From NCBI RefSeq assembly GCF_902459505.1, contig NC_047095.1, positions 120,033,380 through 120,097,379 of the forward strand: 64,000 nt of DNA. Direction: 5' to 3'. Both the position numbers and the translations under genes were made by a program. This stretch comes from Geotrypetes seraphini (Eukaryota; Chordata; Amphibia; Gymnophiona; Dermophiidae). Every line of letters begins with the position of its first letter. The stretch's first letter is position 1. This document shows, in pieces, positions 1 to 11,951 of the stretch. The notes under the pieces were generated by a model. The model saw only the letters and a list, made by a program, of their open reading frames with translations, did not search any database and was not told the origin of the DNA.

Positions 1-889
1 GACACTTATGAGGCAGCCGCCGATAGCGGCACTGGTAGAATTTCAATGTAAAGCTGGCCACGCCACTAGACTAAAGATTGAGGAATTAAATAAAAATAAG
101 ATAGCACTGCAAGATTTAGAGCCGACAGATTAGAAAGCCCGAGAGCCCCGTCTCGACGGGCGACATCTAACGTGGAGCTGGGAGGCCTGCGCGGTTGCCT
201 GTCGGGGTGGGAGGTTGAGGTTAGTTTAGGGAGGGCGGTCAGGCCCGCGGGCCTTGAGTTTGACACCTGTTGGTGTAAGCGCTGGTCGCTTATTTGTTTG
301 TGATTTTTATATGGACTTTTTATGTTTAAATATTTTTATTCGTTTTCTTTTTATTTATTATCAATTAATTACAGACAAAGAATTAACTTTGAGAAGAAAA
401 TTAGAAAAAATGCCATCAATACCATTGAAACACAAACTTTTTTTCAAACTTAATATATAGTCCACAACTGGGAGAACAAAGTAAGTAAATAATCCCTTCC
501 AGGAAAAAGGGGAACAAATACAAATGTATTAAAGAATAGAGCAGTTAACCTCGGCTAAATATTAACAGACATGAATAAACCTGTGCTTCCTAAGGAGCAT
601 CGAAAATCCCTTTCCCTTCTAAGAAAAAACGCAGCTGTTCTGGGTCAAAGAAAATATACTTAAATTGTGAGCCACCTTGGGAAAGGTGGGATATAAATTT
701 TTTTTTTTAAACCCATCATAAACTCTTCATATTTTTAGTTTAATGTGTAATTCTACGGTTGTGCCCAGTTTTAGGTATTTCATTATTGTACGTCTTATGA
801 TGTTGTGTGTTTAGAGAATATGTATGTTTTGTGTTACCCACCTATCTATAAGACGAGCAGGGATACAAATTGTTTAATTAAATAAACAA
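1..889. other. no gene seen; degenerate repeat sequence
   Basis: AT-rich sequence with no coding signal. A LINE/SINE-tail-like phrase, GAGCCACCTTGGGAAAGG, occurs near 670. Confidence 0.3.
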
Positions 890-2340
890 ATGAGCCCTGC
901 TCCGGCACAGATTCTTGACTATTTAGAGCGAGTAACTGCTCAGTCAGAGGCAGAGGCTCAACAATTGTCTCTTGCGTGCGCATTTGAGAAGACAGGAAGA
1001 TGGTAACCGAGGCAGGTCTGAAGTGGCTATCCGAGCAGTTGCAGAGCCAGCAAGTAGTTACTGGAGACCCAAGTAAAAGAGTTATGACGTCTCGCAGACG
1101 GGATCCAACAGACAGCAACCCGAAGACTACCCGAGGAGGAAAGTGGATCGGAATTGCCCCAAATGCACTCAAGGAATTAGACTAAGACGTTAGTTTTGAC
1201 TAAGTTGGGATCTGAAGATGACCCTGAAGCTTACTTGAATACGTTTGAGTGAATAACGACAGTAGCTCGTTGGTCAGTTGACCAGTGGGCCCCTTGACTG
1301 GCACCCTACTTGACTGGAGAGGCGCAGGCTACATACCGAGCGTTGGACGAGACCAAAGCTTCAGAGTATCAGGAAGTTAGGGCAGCCATCCACAACCGTC
1401 TAGGCCTGTCACCAGAGAAGAGGTTTCGAAATAGAGGGTTCCAAGATGGACAACAACCAAGAGCCTAAGCCCAAACTTTGCTGGACTGGGCCACTTGGTG
1501 GATAAGACCTGAGTAACAAACCGCCCTCAAGGTGGCCAACCAAGTGGTACTTGAACAATTCCTAAATGCGCTACCAACTCCTCCACGAATATGGGTCTCC
1601 AGGCAGGCCCCCTCTTCCCTAGCCAAGGCCACCGAGCTAGAAGAACGCAACTTATTTATTTAAAATAATTTATGGTCCGCCTATCTACAAGTCTAGGCAG
1701 GGACCAATGTAAACATAAAAAAACAGCAAACAACAAAATACAATGGCAATACACATAAAAATCATAACGCATTTGAACATCTTTACATAATCTTAAAATT
1801 ACATCTTCAAAAAGACAGTTCAAAGCCGGTACCAACCACAGCCAAACACTAAAAGACAGAATCTCATACGCCTCCACAGCTGATGCCAAAAGCACGAACA
1901 AATAATACTTAGAAGTAGAAGGGGGGGGAATGAGACTCCAGGAAAATGTTGGGGAAGGTATCCAGTTCCTTTTCAAGGGGCAGGGCTCCAGAGGAAGGAA
2001 CGTGCGGGGCACCCAGAACCCCAGAAATACATCTGTCTTAGGGGAGAGAGAAAAGGGAAAGGAAAACCCTTAGGGGTCAGGCCCAATCCAAGCTCCTCAG
2101 TGTGAGGAAGAGGGGTACGTTAAAAGGGATTGCCTGCTCAAGAAATGCTCTTTCACAAGAGATGTCTAAATCAAGTAGCCTCAAGGAAAGGGTAAGAAAA
2201 ACCCATCAGGAACTCAGGAACTGGGGAAGGGTCAGAAAGATAATAGTCCTCCAAACCAGAGCTCAAGTACCAAAACACCCTCCTCTGGCCTGAAGAAAGA
2301 AAATAATAAAAATCTGCTGCACGAGCTTCTCCTTGGCAGA
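890..2340 (+). mobile_element. broken gag-like fossil of a Gypsy-type LTR retroelement
   Basis: Conceptual reading of the plus strand gives a SCAN/retrotransposon-gag-like pattern (DPEAYLNTF, LAPYLTGEAQ) and farther right a zinc-knuckle-like stretch near 2085-2150. It is old, broken many times, and interrupted by another interspersed repeat at about 1650-2010. No LTRs or pol were recognised. Confidence 0.5.
1650..2010 (-). mobile_element. interspersed repeat inserted in the gag fossil
   Basis: The segment starts with TTTATTTA-type sequence and a 'ccgcctatctacaagtctag' phrase like the 3' tails of other SINE/LINE copies here, read on the minus strand. The family is not recognised with certainty. 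Confidence 0.3.
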
Positions 2341-2424
2341 AACCGCAGAGAAGTTCAACAAAAGCCCTAAATAGGAAGAAGAGTCAGCCACAGAGACAAA
2401 CAAAAGCAGTCTCCTAACAAGATA

Positions 2425-2595
2425 AGATAAGAATTACCTTACTGGGTCAGACCAATGGTCCATCGATCCCAGTAGCCCGTTCTCACGGTGGCCAATCCAG
2501 GTCACTAGTACCTGGCCAAAACCCAAGGTGTAGCAATATTCCATGCTACCGATACAGGGCAAGCAGTGGCTTCCCCCATGTCTCTCCTATCAGAA
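2425..2595 (-). mobile_element. CR1 LINE 3'-end fragment
   Basis: Matches the recurrent CR1 tail (TACTGGGTCAGACCAATGGT and following) seen many times in the window, here on the minus strand. Confidence 0.6.
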
Positions 2596-3502
2596 ATATT
2601 AATTGTGCGAGTTAAACGACCAGAGTAGGGAAAATTGCCCTTTTGCCCAACCTGACGAAGGACTGTGGAAGTATGGGGAACACCGTGCAGGGAAGAATCA
2701 TAGCGGTGCAGTCTACCTGTCCAGAGAAGTAGCCCTGAAGGACCTCAGTGCTTGAGTTGGGGGGGGGGGAGGGGTTTGGAGGAATGTGATGGGGTAGAGT
2801 CGCTATCACCCCAATCACCTCTGAGAGAAAACTGCATGAAGAAGCCCTATGCTAAAACCTGTTGGGTACAGGCTCTTCCCAGCAGGCCAAGCAAAGCAAG
2901 CACATTTGCATTTTTGAAGATCTCACCCCGAGAGAAACAGGAGCTCCTAAGAGCAACTCTTGGGGGATGCATGTTGGCACCCGCCTAACCCCAAGTAAGC
3001 TCAAACCTGAATTAACCGGTGACCAGAAGGTCCGCGGGGACCAAGGTACCAGAGGTGACCTGAGTATTCGGAAGTGTCCGGTAATGACTGGAAGAGACCA
3101 AAGTGACTGCTTGACAATTGTTTACTGTGATCTCAATACCTACACAATAACAAACTGTTATATGGGGTTATGTTTGCTTACCCTAATAACACCTGAGAAC
3201 AGCAAACATGTCTGGCAGCTAAGACTGAAATGTGGAAAAAATAAGTGCAAAGTCCTGTTTCCGAGATACAGAAATTTCAAGTAGGCGTTGCACGATGAGG
3301 AGCGAGATATTTACATGAGAGAGATCCCAGGGCAGTAGGAGTCTGATAACTCGTTGGTTCAAGGTTGAATAAAGCAGCAGCCAGTGCCAGAGAGGTGCAT
3401 ACAGTGCGGTATGACCAGCAGGATCAGGGAGAAAACATCAGTCCTGTACAAGACCCCATCTGGAGTACTCTACACAGCTCTAGAGGCCGCACAGTTCAAA
3501 GG
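2596..3502. other. no gene recognised
   Basis: A stretch with a G-run at 2760-2775 and short open frames of no recognisable family. It may be more decayed retroelement, but no motif supports that. Confidence 0.25.
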
Positions 3503-3510
3503 ATTTAGTC

Positions 3511-3702
3511 CAGGGGTGTCAAAGTCCCTCTTCGAGGGCCGCAATCCAGTCGGGTTTTCAGGATTTCCCCAATGAATATGCTTGAAATCTATTAGCATAC
3601 AATGAAAGCAGTGCATGCAAATAGATCTCATGCATATTCATTAGGGAAATCCTGAAAACCCGACTGGATTGCGGCCTTCGAGGAGGGACTTTGACACCCC
3701 TG
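3511..3702. mobile_element. palindromic hAT MITE (family A)
   Basis: Starts CAGGGGTGTCAAAGTCCCTC and ends with its inverse. The two halves pair over most of the length around GCATGCAAAT-type centres. The flanks (atttagtc / gtttagac) agree at 6 of 8 bases. Confidence 0.8.
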
Positions 3703-3799
3703 GTTTAGACAGACTCAAGGCAGTCCGGAGAAGGGCTACCAAAACACCTCAGTGCACCGCAGCCACAGGAGATGAGACTCGAGCATGTAAATCATAAGA

Positions 3800-4312
3800 A
3801 TAGCCTAACTATACTTGGGTCAGACCCATGGTCCATCAAGCCCAGTAGTCCATTCTCACAGGGGCCAATCCAGGTCACTAGTACCTGGCCAAAACCCAAG
3901 GTGTAGCAATATTCCATGCTACCGATTCAGGGCAAGCAGTGGCTTTCCCCCATGCCTTTCTCAATAACAGACTAGGGACTTTTCCTCCAGGAATTTGTTC
4001 AAACCTTTGATAAAACCAGCTATGCTATCCACTCTTACCACAACCTCTGGCAATGCGTTCCGGAGCTTAACTATTCTCTGAGTGAAAAAAATTTCCTCCT
4101 ATTGGTTTTACAAGTATTTCCCTGTAACTTCATCGAGTGTAATTTGTAATTTTTCATCGAGTGTCTTTGTAATTTTTGACGGAGTGAAAAATTTTGTAGA
4201 CTTTAATCTTATCTCCCCTCAGCAGTCTCTTTTCCAAGCTGAAGAACCCCAACCGTTTTAGTCTTTCCTCATACGAGAGGAGTTCCATCCCCTTTATCAT
4301 CTTGGTCTAAGC
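3800..4312 (-). mobile_element. CR1 LINE 3'-end fragment
   Basis: Minus-strand CR1 ORF2 C-terminus and tail; includes the reverse of the EERLLEGKVPSLL-type ending and the KMIKG-like region (CCTTTATCATCTTGGT). Confidence 0.6.
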
Positions 4313-5287
4313 GTGACTTACAAATAACTCAACAGTCTCAAAACGCACCAGATGAAAACCTCTCTCGGGGGAGGGAAAAGGCTTCAAACTGAGATACGAA
4401 AACTCCAGATTAACACAAGGAAATATTTGATCGCTGTGAAGTGTGACAGAATTTGAGGAAGCCTAGGATTGGCAGGGGGGGGGGGGGGAACGCAGAGAGT
4501 GAAAGGAAGAGATCCACGAGGGAAAAGGCAGAGATCCACGAGGCCTATGGCACGGCACCAGGAGGTAACAGAGACCGGATGGATTCTAGATTTCTCTGTT
4601 CCACATTTGGTAACGCTGGATCAGCTGCTCTGCGGGTCTCCATGTGTCACGGGGCTCCGATACTGCCTCATGTAAACAGCAGCCCCAGAGTCACAGTTAC
4701 AAGGAGACAGCTCCCCAAAAAACTGAATTGGAAAATTTGAGCACACAGCGCAATACCAGAGAAGAAGGAACAGACATGAGTTTCCTCCAGCACTGAGCAG
4801 ACTCCAAAGACATTGGAGAGAAAAATCAGACTTTCTACAAAAGACTGAGCAGGAAACCAGCTATTGGAGCAGCAAAATCTGTCACCTCCTACCACCAGAG
4901 CAGGGGCAACAAGGTCCTGCGCCAAACTCTAGGAATCATTCCTGTTACTGTCCTTTCTGGCTGAGCTCCTTAAACTTTACACTTTTAAATTTGTGCCCTA
5001 TTTTCAGTCAAACTTAAGAACCTAAGTTTTCAGCTGGAAATTCATCTTAATTTAGGAGCTTAAAATGTTGCGCTTATAAATTTAGGGCCTGATTTTCCAT
5101 AGGATGCCGATCTTGGCGGATGCCTACGAGGCGGCCACAGATCCCATGCCAATTACGCATTGGCATCTTAAAGAGAATTGCATTTTGCAGGCCCACAGAG
5201 GAACGTAGGGATGCGACCTGATTGGCCGCCAGGACGCCTACCGCTGCCTGCAATCAGGACGCGGGTTTTGAGAATTATTTCCTCTCA
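4313..5287. other. no gene recognised; partial MITE near 5086
   Basis: Contains a G-run (4477-4489) and, from about 5086, a GATTTTCCATAGGATGCCGA phrase that resembles one end of the GATTCTATA MITEs found elsewhere. No coding exon was found. Confidence 0.25.
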
Positions 5288-5478
5288 GTTCGAGGCATTC
5301 TGAAAAATTAAAAGGGGACAGATTCAGAACCAATGCACGGAAGTTCTTCTTCACCCAACGGGTGGTGGACATCTGGAACGTGCTTTCAGAGGGAGTGATA
5401 GGACAGGGTACGGTATTAGAGTTCAAGAAGGGATTGGACAATTTTCTGAAGGAAAAGGGGATAGAAGGGTATAGATAG
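5288..5478 (+). mobile_element. CR1 LINE ORF2 C-terminal fragment
   Basis: Reads as the end of CR1 ORF2: [20 protein letters not shown]-like, followed by FKKGLDNFLKEKGIEGYR-like sequence. Confidence 0.65.
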
Positions 5479-5822
5479 AAACATAGAAACATAGAAAATG
5501 ACGGCAGAAAAGGGCCACGGTCCATCTAGTCTGCCCACACTAATGGCCCACCCCCTAACTACCTCCATGAAGAGATCCGACATGCCAAATAGAAACATAG
5601 AACATGACGGCAGAAAAGGGCCACGGCCCATCCAGTCTGCCCACCCTAATGGCCCACCCCCTAACTACCTCCATGAAGAGATCCCACATGCCAAATAGAA
5701 ACATAGAACATGACGGCAGAATAGGGCCACGGCCCATCCAGTCTGCCCACCCTAATGGCCCACCCCCTAACTACCTCCTTGAACAGATCCCACATGCCAA
5801 TCCCATCTTTCCTTAAAATCTG
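5479..5822 (-). repeat. three tandem copies of a CR1-tail unit, about 107 bp each
   Basis: The phrase ATGACGGCAGAAAAGGGCCA recurs at 5498, 5604 and, with small changes, 5711, giving a period of 106-107 bases. It is the CR1 3' tail multiplied in tandem. Confidence 0.7.
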
Positions 5823-6240
5823 GCACGCTGCTGGCCTCAATTACCTGTTGTGGAAGATCATTTCAGCGGTCAACCACCCTTTCGGTGAAGAAATATTTTC
5901 TGGTATCGCCATGAAATTTACCACCCCTGATTGTCCACGGATGCCCTCTTATCGCCGTGGGTCCTTTAAGAAAAAAGAGATCCTCTTCCACCTCGATACG
6001 GCCCGTGACATATTTGAACGTCTCGATCATGTCTCCCCTCTCTCTGCGTTCTTCAAGTGAGTATAGCTGCAACTTATCCAGCCGTTCCTCATACGGGAGA
6101 TCCTTGAGTCCTGAAGCCATTCTGGTGGCCATTCGCTGAACCGACTCGACTCTCCGCACATTCTTTTGATAATGCGGCCTCCAGTATTCCAGATGGGGTC
6201 TCACCATGGATCTGTACAATAGCATAATAACCTGAGGCTA
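5823..6240 (-). mobile_element. CR1 LINE ORF2 C-terminal fragment
   Basis: Minus-strand reading [20 protein letters not shown] followed by LQLYSLEERRERGDMIETFK, the conserved C-terminal region of CR1 reverse transcriptase. Confidence 0.75.
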
Positions 6241-6450
6241 GTATACAGGTCCTGGACCTGATGGGCCGCCGTGTGAGCGGACGGTATTGGATTTCAAGAA
6301 GGGATTGGACAATTTTCTGAAGGAAACGGGGATAGAAGGGTATAGATAGAGGGCTCGTATACAAGTCCTGGACCTGATGGGCAGACTGCTGGGCATGATG
6401 GACCTCAGGTCTGACCCAGCAGAGGCACAGCTTATATTCTTATGAGGCTT
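6241..6450 (+). mobile_element. CR1 LINE 3' tail
   Basis: Plus-strand CR1 end that repeats the phrase seen at 5406-5478 (GGGATTGGACAATTTTCTGA) and closes with the GACCTGATGGGC... tail. Confidence 0.6.
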
Positions 6451-7110
6451 TTTCAGATAAGGACAGAGCTTGCAGGAATGGGGCAGAGCGCTTGGGGACG
6501 GGGACAAATTTGTTCCTATGCCATTCTCTAGCCCAGTCAGACACCTCTCATCCTCTGAGCTGAGAAAAGGGGATATGTTCTCCGGCCAGGATATTTTGAG
6601 ATTACCGTAGTCATGCCAGGAGCAGAACTACAGCACTTTCAGTTGTGAAACTGCTCAGCACAGAGCGGAAAAACAAGAACAAGCCACACTGGACTTCAAA
6701 TCCCACTTCCTCCACCATCTCTCCTCATGACCTTCCGCAGATCAGTTTTTTTTCCTCTTGTGGTTTTAGTTTCTGAGCTCTCAGGGCAGGTACTTCTCGT
6801 ACCTAAATTCTAACACAGCTGTAGGCCACTTTGAACATCATTTGGAAAGTTGGGTTAAACCTCAAAAGATGGGATGGGGCTCAAGCAGGAGGGAAAACAG
6901 GAACTGAAAAGGGAGAACAGAGAACAGAGAGAGAGAGAAAAAAAAGATTTAATTTATCTATTTATTTATTTGGATTTGATGTCACAGTTTTCCTTAGACA
7001 GAGTAACACAGGAGAATCAAATCCACAAACACGACGTGGGCACGAAGGAGTGGAAAAGTCCAAACAAAAGACTGGTGAACTCCAGATATTTCAAAAACAA
7101 TCTTCCTTTA
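6451..7110. other. no gene seen; partial TAGAGAATG-family scrap
   Basis: About 6440-6530 resembles the right part of the TAGAGAATG hAT-like family (GGGACAAATTTGTTCC, CATTCTCTA). The rest, including an AT-rich patch near 6955, shows no gene. Confidence 0.3.
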
Positions 7111-8255
7111 TCTATAATAAGAAAACCCTAGAGCGCGCATGCGCTCTTGAAAATTCATGATTCCTGGCGCCGTGAGGTGTGCTTCTGTGGCAGTATTCTA
7201 TTTGACACCTCACGGCGCTTGTAGGGGCTGGAGGCGCGTGCGGTGGCTGAAGGCACGCGACTGTGCTCTCTCCCTGCCCGCGTCCTCGCCGTGTCACCTC
7301 CCGCCCTCACTCGCCGCTGCTGATCCTCCTCTTCAGAGCAGCCTGCGATCGAGGCCGGCTTTAAAGAACCTCGCAGGCCGCTCTCCAACCTCAGTAGCAT
7401 GCTCCCTCTGACACACGGGATCGCGTCAGAGGGAACGTGTTACCGAGTTGGAGAGCGGCCTGCTAGGTTCGCTAAAGCCGGCCACCACAATCGCAGGCTG
7501 CTTTGAAGAGGAGCAGGCCAGAAGACGCCGGGATGGAGGGAGGGTAAGAAGGGGATCAATACTGGGAGGAAGGGGGAGAGGGAAAGGGGGCTGCTTTAGG
7601 GGGAGGGGTGTGCTGGGGGAGACAGAAGGGGCCATGGATAGGGAGAGGGAAAGGAGGCTGCTTTGGGGAAGAGGTGTGCTGGGGACAGACAGCTTTGCTC
7701 TGGGGGGGGAAGACAGAAGGGGCCCTGGAGCGACAGGGAGAGGGAAAGGGGGCTGCTTTGGGGAGAGGGGTGTGCTTGGGGCAAACAGCTTTGCTCTGGG
7801 GGGAAGACAGAAGGGGCCATGGAGAGACAGGGAGAGGGAAAGGGGGCTGCTTTGGGGGGGAGGGGTGTGCTGGGGGGAGACAGAAGTGGCCATGGAGAGA
7901 TAGGGAGAGGGAAAGGGGGCTGCTTTGGGGGGAGGGGTGTGCTGGGGGGAGAAAGAAGTGGCCATGGAGAGATAGGGAGAGGGAAAGGGGGCTGCTTTGG
8001 GGGGAGGTGTGCTGGGGACAGACCTCTTTGCTCTGGGAGGAAGACAGAAGAGGGCCATGGAGAGACAGTTAGGGAGAGGGAAAGGGGGCTGCTTTGGGGG
8101 GGAGGTGTGTGCTGGGGGCAGACAGCTTTTCTCGGGGGGGGGGGGGGGGAAGACAGAAGGATACAGACAGCGGCCAAGGAGAGAGAGATAAAGAAACACA
8201 GACAGACAGACACATCTATTCTAGCACCCGTTAATGTAACGGGCTTAAAGACTAG
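7111..8255 (+). mobile_element. complete non-autonomous Helitron carrying an internal minisatellite
   Basis: Starts TCTATAATAAGAAAACCC after an A and ends ...AAAGACTAG before a T, as Helitrons do (5' TC, 3' CTAG, inserted between A and T). A hairpin CCCGTTA-ATG-TAACGGG sits about 11 bases before the 3' end. There is no Rep/helicase coding. The middle (7560-8160) is a G-rich tandem array; the left part has inverted GC-rich arms near 7360-7480. Confidence 0.85.
7560..8160 (+). repeat. G-rich minisatellite inside the Helitron
   Basis: The phrase GAGAGGGAAAGGGGGCTGCT recurs about seven times (near 7571, 7643, 7740, 7832, 7905, 7978, 8075) at 72-97-base spacing. Long open frames in it on both strands are a by-product of the repeat. 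Confidence 0.85.
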
Positions 8256-8690
8256 TTTTCCAATAAAACATCGATTCAACATGTGCATGTTTCAGTCTAA
8301 CGGCCTGCATCAGGAGTCTACAATCATAAACACATATATTAATCAACCATGAATACGGAATGATAAAGAAGATAAAATAAAATAAAATGTCTCAAAGGAC
8401 AAATTGAGTTAAATATACAGAGAAAATTCCATGAACACCAGAAAGAGGAGAAAGAAGACAAACAAATGATTCATAGAAAAAAAAACATTCCATATAAAAT
8501 ATCTCTAAAACACATTCATAAATGATACATCAACTAAACATGAAAACAGTGAAATAGCTGTTCTTAGAAACCATGATAAAAAAATTTTTGATTACATCAT
8601 ATCCGAAAATACTGAAACCACAGAAAAATAGCTTCTAAAGAAACATCAATTAATTATATATAAAAACACAGGGGTTCAAAATCATTTCTC
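8256..8690. other. AT-rich repeat flank of the Helitron
   Basis: Together with 7000-7110 it seems to be one older repeat split by the Helitron (phrase GGCCTGCATCAGGAGTC near 8303). The family was not identified. Confidence 0.3.
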
Positions 8691-9068
8691 AACCCAGAAG
8701 CAAGGGAAGAGGGGGAGGATTAGCCCTCATATTTAGACTCATTTGAATCCGCCACCCTAGCTTCAAACTCCTCAACGAACCTCGAAATCCTTACTTGTAA
8801 ACTCTGGTCAGACCAATTAGAAGATGACTTAATTATAACGCTATTCTACATTCTCCCCAGGAAATGGTCCTCTGCTAAGGACACCTTCTTTGAATTCCTC
8901 CTTACTAACTCAATTGCAGGTCCCTACAACCTACTGGCTGGTGACCTGAACATCCGCCTGGAACAGGCAGAGCAGGGTGACACCAAAGAACTACTAACGT
9001 TCATTTCTTCCCTAGACTTCCTTAAGCCACCCACAGAAAAGACCCACCAAAAAGGTCACCAGCTAGAC

Positions 9069-9381
9069 CAGTGGTCTCCAACTCAAACCCTTTGGAGGGC
9101 CACATTTTGGATTTGTAGATACTTGAAGGGCCTCAGAAAAAATAGTTAATGTCTTAGTAAAGAAATGACAATTTTGCATGAGGTAAAACTCTTTATAGTT
9201 TATAAATGTTTCCTTTTGGCTAAGTCTTAATAATAATACTGTATTGTAATTTATAGCTAGAGACATATGATCAAGAAAATGTTTTAGTTTACTTTTGTGA
9301 TTATGATAAACATACCGAGGGCCTCAAAATAGTACCTGGCGGGCCGCATGTGGCCCCCGGGCCGCAGGTTTGAGACCACCG
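9069..9381. mobile_element. hAT element (family B) inserted in the LINE
   Basis: Starts CAGTGGTCTCCAACTCAAAC and ends GTTTGAGACCACCG. It is flanked by perfect 8-bp target duplications agctagac (9061-9068, 9382-9389). Confidence 0.88.
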
Positions 9382-9889
9382 AGCTAGACCTAGTTACCTT
9401 TTCTTCCAAAGAGCCAGCCCAACCCAAAATACACTGGCATCAACCCACCTAGACTGATTCTTTATGGTCGGACCACCGATTATGCAACCTCCAACTTAGC
9501 TGGCAAGACAGACACTCCCCAACCAAACCCAAGGAGAAAAAAAGGAATAGGGAAAATGATAGCCACAAGAGGTTTGGTGAATCCAGTGGAATTCTGGGCT
9601 CACTACGATATTACTTCCACCGCAAACTCCGATTCCCTCTGGACCAATACGAGCACACAGATACTAAACACAATGGCCCCCTACAAATTAAGAAAAACAA
9701 GAAACAAAAGCCTGGATGGCTGGTTTGATGCCGAGCTAAGATCAGTGAAACGAGAACTGTATAAACTTGAAAGACAATGGCTGAAATCAGGAGAGAGCAA
9801 AGAGAGAGCAAACTGGAGACTCAAACTAAAAGAATACAAAAAAACTAATGACTACAAAACGCACTAATTTTTATGCGCAAAAAATGGAC

Positions 9890-10520
9890 TCTTTAAGGGG
9901 GGGACAGGCCTTAAGGGGAGGGGATGCCCTGGTGTAGAAGTACACGGAGGGAAGGGGGAGGGGTTCAAAGAGACGTGCATATGCCGGACTTTGGGTGGGA
10001 AGAAATAATGGGTCTGAAAATAGAGGAGAGAGAGAGAGATGATGGACATGGGTTTTAGGGAGGGAAGGAACAGAAAGGGAGAGAAGTTGGACACAAGGGA
10101 TGGTGTGGAGGGGGGGGATAGAGATACTGGTTAGGAGGGTAGTTGGGAAAATAAAGGGAGAGATGGTGGACCCTAGGGTGGTGGGGAAGGAGGGAGAGCT
10201 GATGGATGAAAGGGTAGTTAAGAAAAGGTGGATCTGTGGAGGGAGACAAAAAAAAGGAAATATGCCAGACATCCGGGGGAGGGAAGGGAAACGGAAGGGG
10301 AGGACAGAGATGGCAGATGGATGGTTAGCACGGAGAAAGAAGAAAGAAGGAGACCCTGGCAAGCAAGTTATCAGAAGACAACCAGAGCCTGGGACCAACA
10401 AGATTTGAATGACCAGATAACAAAAGGTAGAAAAACTAATTATATTTTCCCTTTTGTGATTACAATATGTCAGATTTGAAATGTGTATCCTGCCAGAGCT
10501 GGTGTTAGACCGCAAACGTG
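9890..10520. repeat. purine-rich insert in the LINE
   Basis: G/A-rich degenerate tandem sequence (words like GGGAGGGAAGG) followed by a moderately AT-rich tail. It interrupts LINE coding. The open frames here are low-complexity. Confidence 0.4.
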
Positions 10521-11034
10521 AGCTAGAATTTAACAGAGAGAGGAAAAGTCCAACATTAGAAACCTCTTTAAATTAGTTAACAATCTCTATGACATACAGT
10601 CCTTCTCCCGCCCTACCACTGACTCCCCACCATCGGCTGATGCCCTGGCTGTCTTCTTCAACAACAAAATCAACATCCTAAGATCCAATCTACCAGTCTC
10701 TACACACAACCACCTAAACTACCCAGTGGCTCAACACACTGTCGAACCCCGGGTAGACATGTCCTGGAACAAATTTTCTATCCCCACCTGGCAACAATTC
10801 TGCAAATTCTACTCGAAATACGTCGATTCATACTGCAGATTAGACTGTTGCCCTCCAAACATCATGAAAGCTGCCCCAGTCACCTTCAAAGCCAGGTTAT
10901 ACGATTGGCTCTCTTCTCTTTTGTTGTCAGGCACCTTCCCCGAGGAGTCAGGTCAGATCTTAATCACACCAAGTGTAAAAAAAAAACCCAAAGAATCTAT
11001 CAAGCTGACATTAAAGGCCTGCCAATTCAAGAGA

Positions 11035-11400
11035 TATCTGGGCTTGTTTACTTTATCCAAAAATACTAGGACTAGGGGGCATACGACTCAGTAGAAGATT
11101 TAAAACAAACCAGAGAAAATATTTCTTTGCTCAACATGCAATTAAACTCTGGAATTCGTTGTCAGAGAATGTGGTGGAAAGCAGTTAGCTTAGCAGGGTT
11201 TAAAAAAAAAGGTTTGGATAGTTTCCTAAAACAGAAGTCCATAAGCCATTATTAAGATGGACAGAGAAATTCCTAGGATAGGCAGCATAAAATCTGGTTT
11301 ACTCCTTGCCAGATACTTGTGACCTCGGTTGGACATTGTTTGAAATAAGATACTGGGCTTGATGGACCTTTGCTCTGTCCCAGTATGGAAACTCTTTATG
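11035..11400 (+). mobile_element. CR1 LINE 3' end
   Basis: Reads LFTLSKNTRTRGHTTQ, then FFAQHAIKLWNSLSENVVES, followed by the CTGGGCTTGATGGACCTTTG tail. Confidence 0.7.
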
Positions 11401-11862
11401 TTTTTATGTGAGCCAAGTCTAGGACAATCAAGCCACTCACTCATGAGGTTGGCTCTTAGGCATTGGTGGAATGAGGCATTGTGACATCACAATCTCAACT
11501 CTGGAATGTTGCTACTCTTTGGGTTTCTGTCAGGTATTCGGGACCTGGATTGGCCAATGTTGGAAACAGGATACTGGGCTTGACGGACCCGCGATCTGTC
11601 CCAGTATGGCAGCTCTTATGGTCTTAAGGCTGAAAGAAGAGAATCAGTGATGAGACAGAGCACAGCAGACCCTAGAGAAGAAGGAAGCAGACCTTTTGGT
11701 GCATGCTGGGAAGGCTTTACCCCTGCTGTGACTGCAGGGGGATCAGGCTTGGAAACACAGGGGAAGGGAGTGGGGATACCAGTAGACTGGAGAGACTGAG
11801 ATTATACTTCACATGGCCTGGCTTAAGAGGGAGGTTCAAATCCTGTCACAGAGTGCACTAAA
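11401..11862. other. repeat scraps, no exon
   Basis: A short CR1-tail scrap at 11555-11640 (ACTGGGCTTGACGGACC). The rest is unassigned PPT2 intron. Confidence 0.35.
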
Positions 11863-11951
11863 TTAACCTATTTGGAGAAATTGCCCCGAGGGATGTGTTT
11901 GCTTGTGAGGAGGAAGGGGTGAGGTTCCCCCTTGCCCCAAGTTCTCCTTAC

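Larger units (their letters stand above)
8691..11034 (+). mobile_element. decayed non-LTR retrotransposon (LINE) ORF2
   Basis: From about 8810 the plus strand reads as the C-terminal part of an AP endonuclease (LLAGDLNIRLEQ, GHQLDLVTF, then SDHR). It continues at 9556-9867 with the endonuclease-RT linker (APYKLRKTRNKS, GWFDAELRSVKRELYKLERQ) and at 10560-11030 with the start of the RT region (SADALAVFFNNKI, GTFPEESGQILITP). It is split by a hAT insertion (9069-9381) and by a purine-rich stretch (9890-10520). Confidence 0.7.

Noticed and set aside
1000-1185. A short open frame as a host gene
   Set aside because: It is part of the broken Gypsy-like gag fossil.
7426-8352. Long Pro/Ser-rich and Gly-rich open frames on opposite strands
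   Set aside because: They fall in the Helitron's G-rich tandem array. Low complexity, with no start or splice context.
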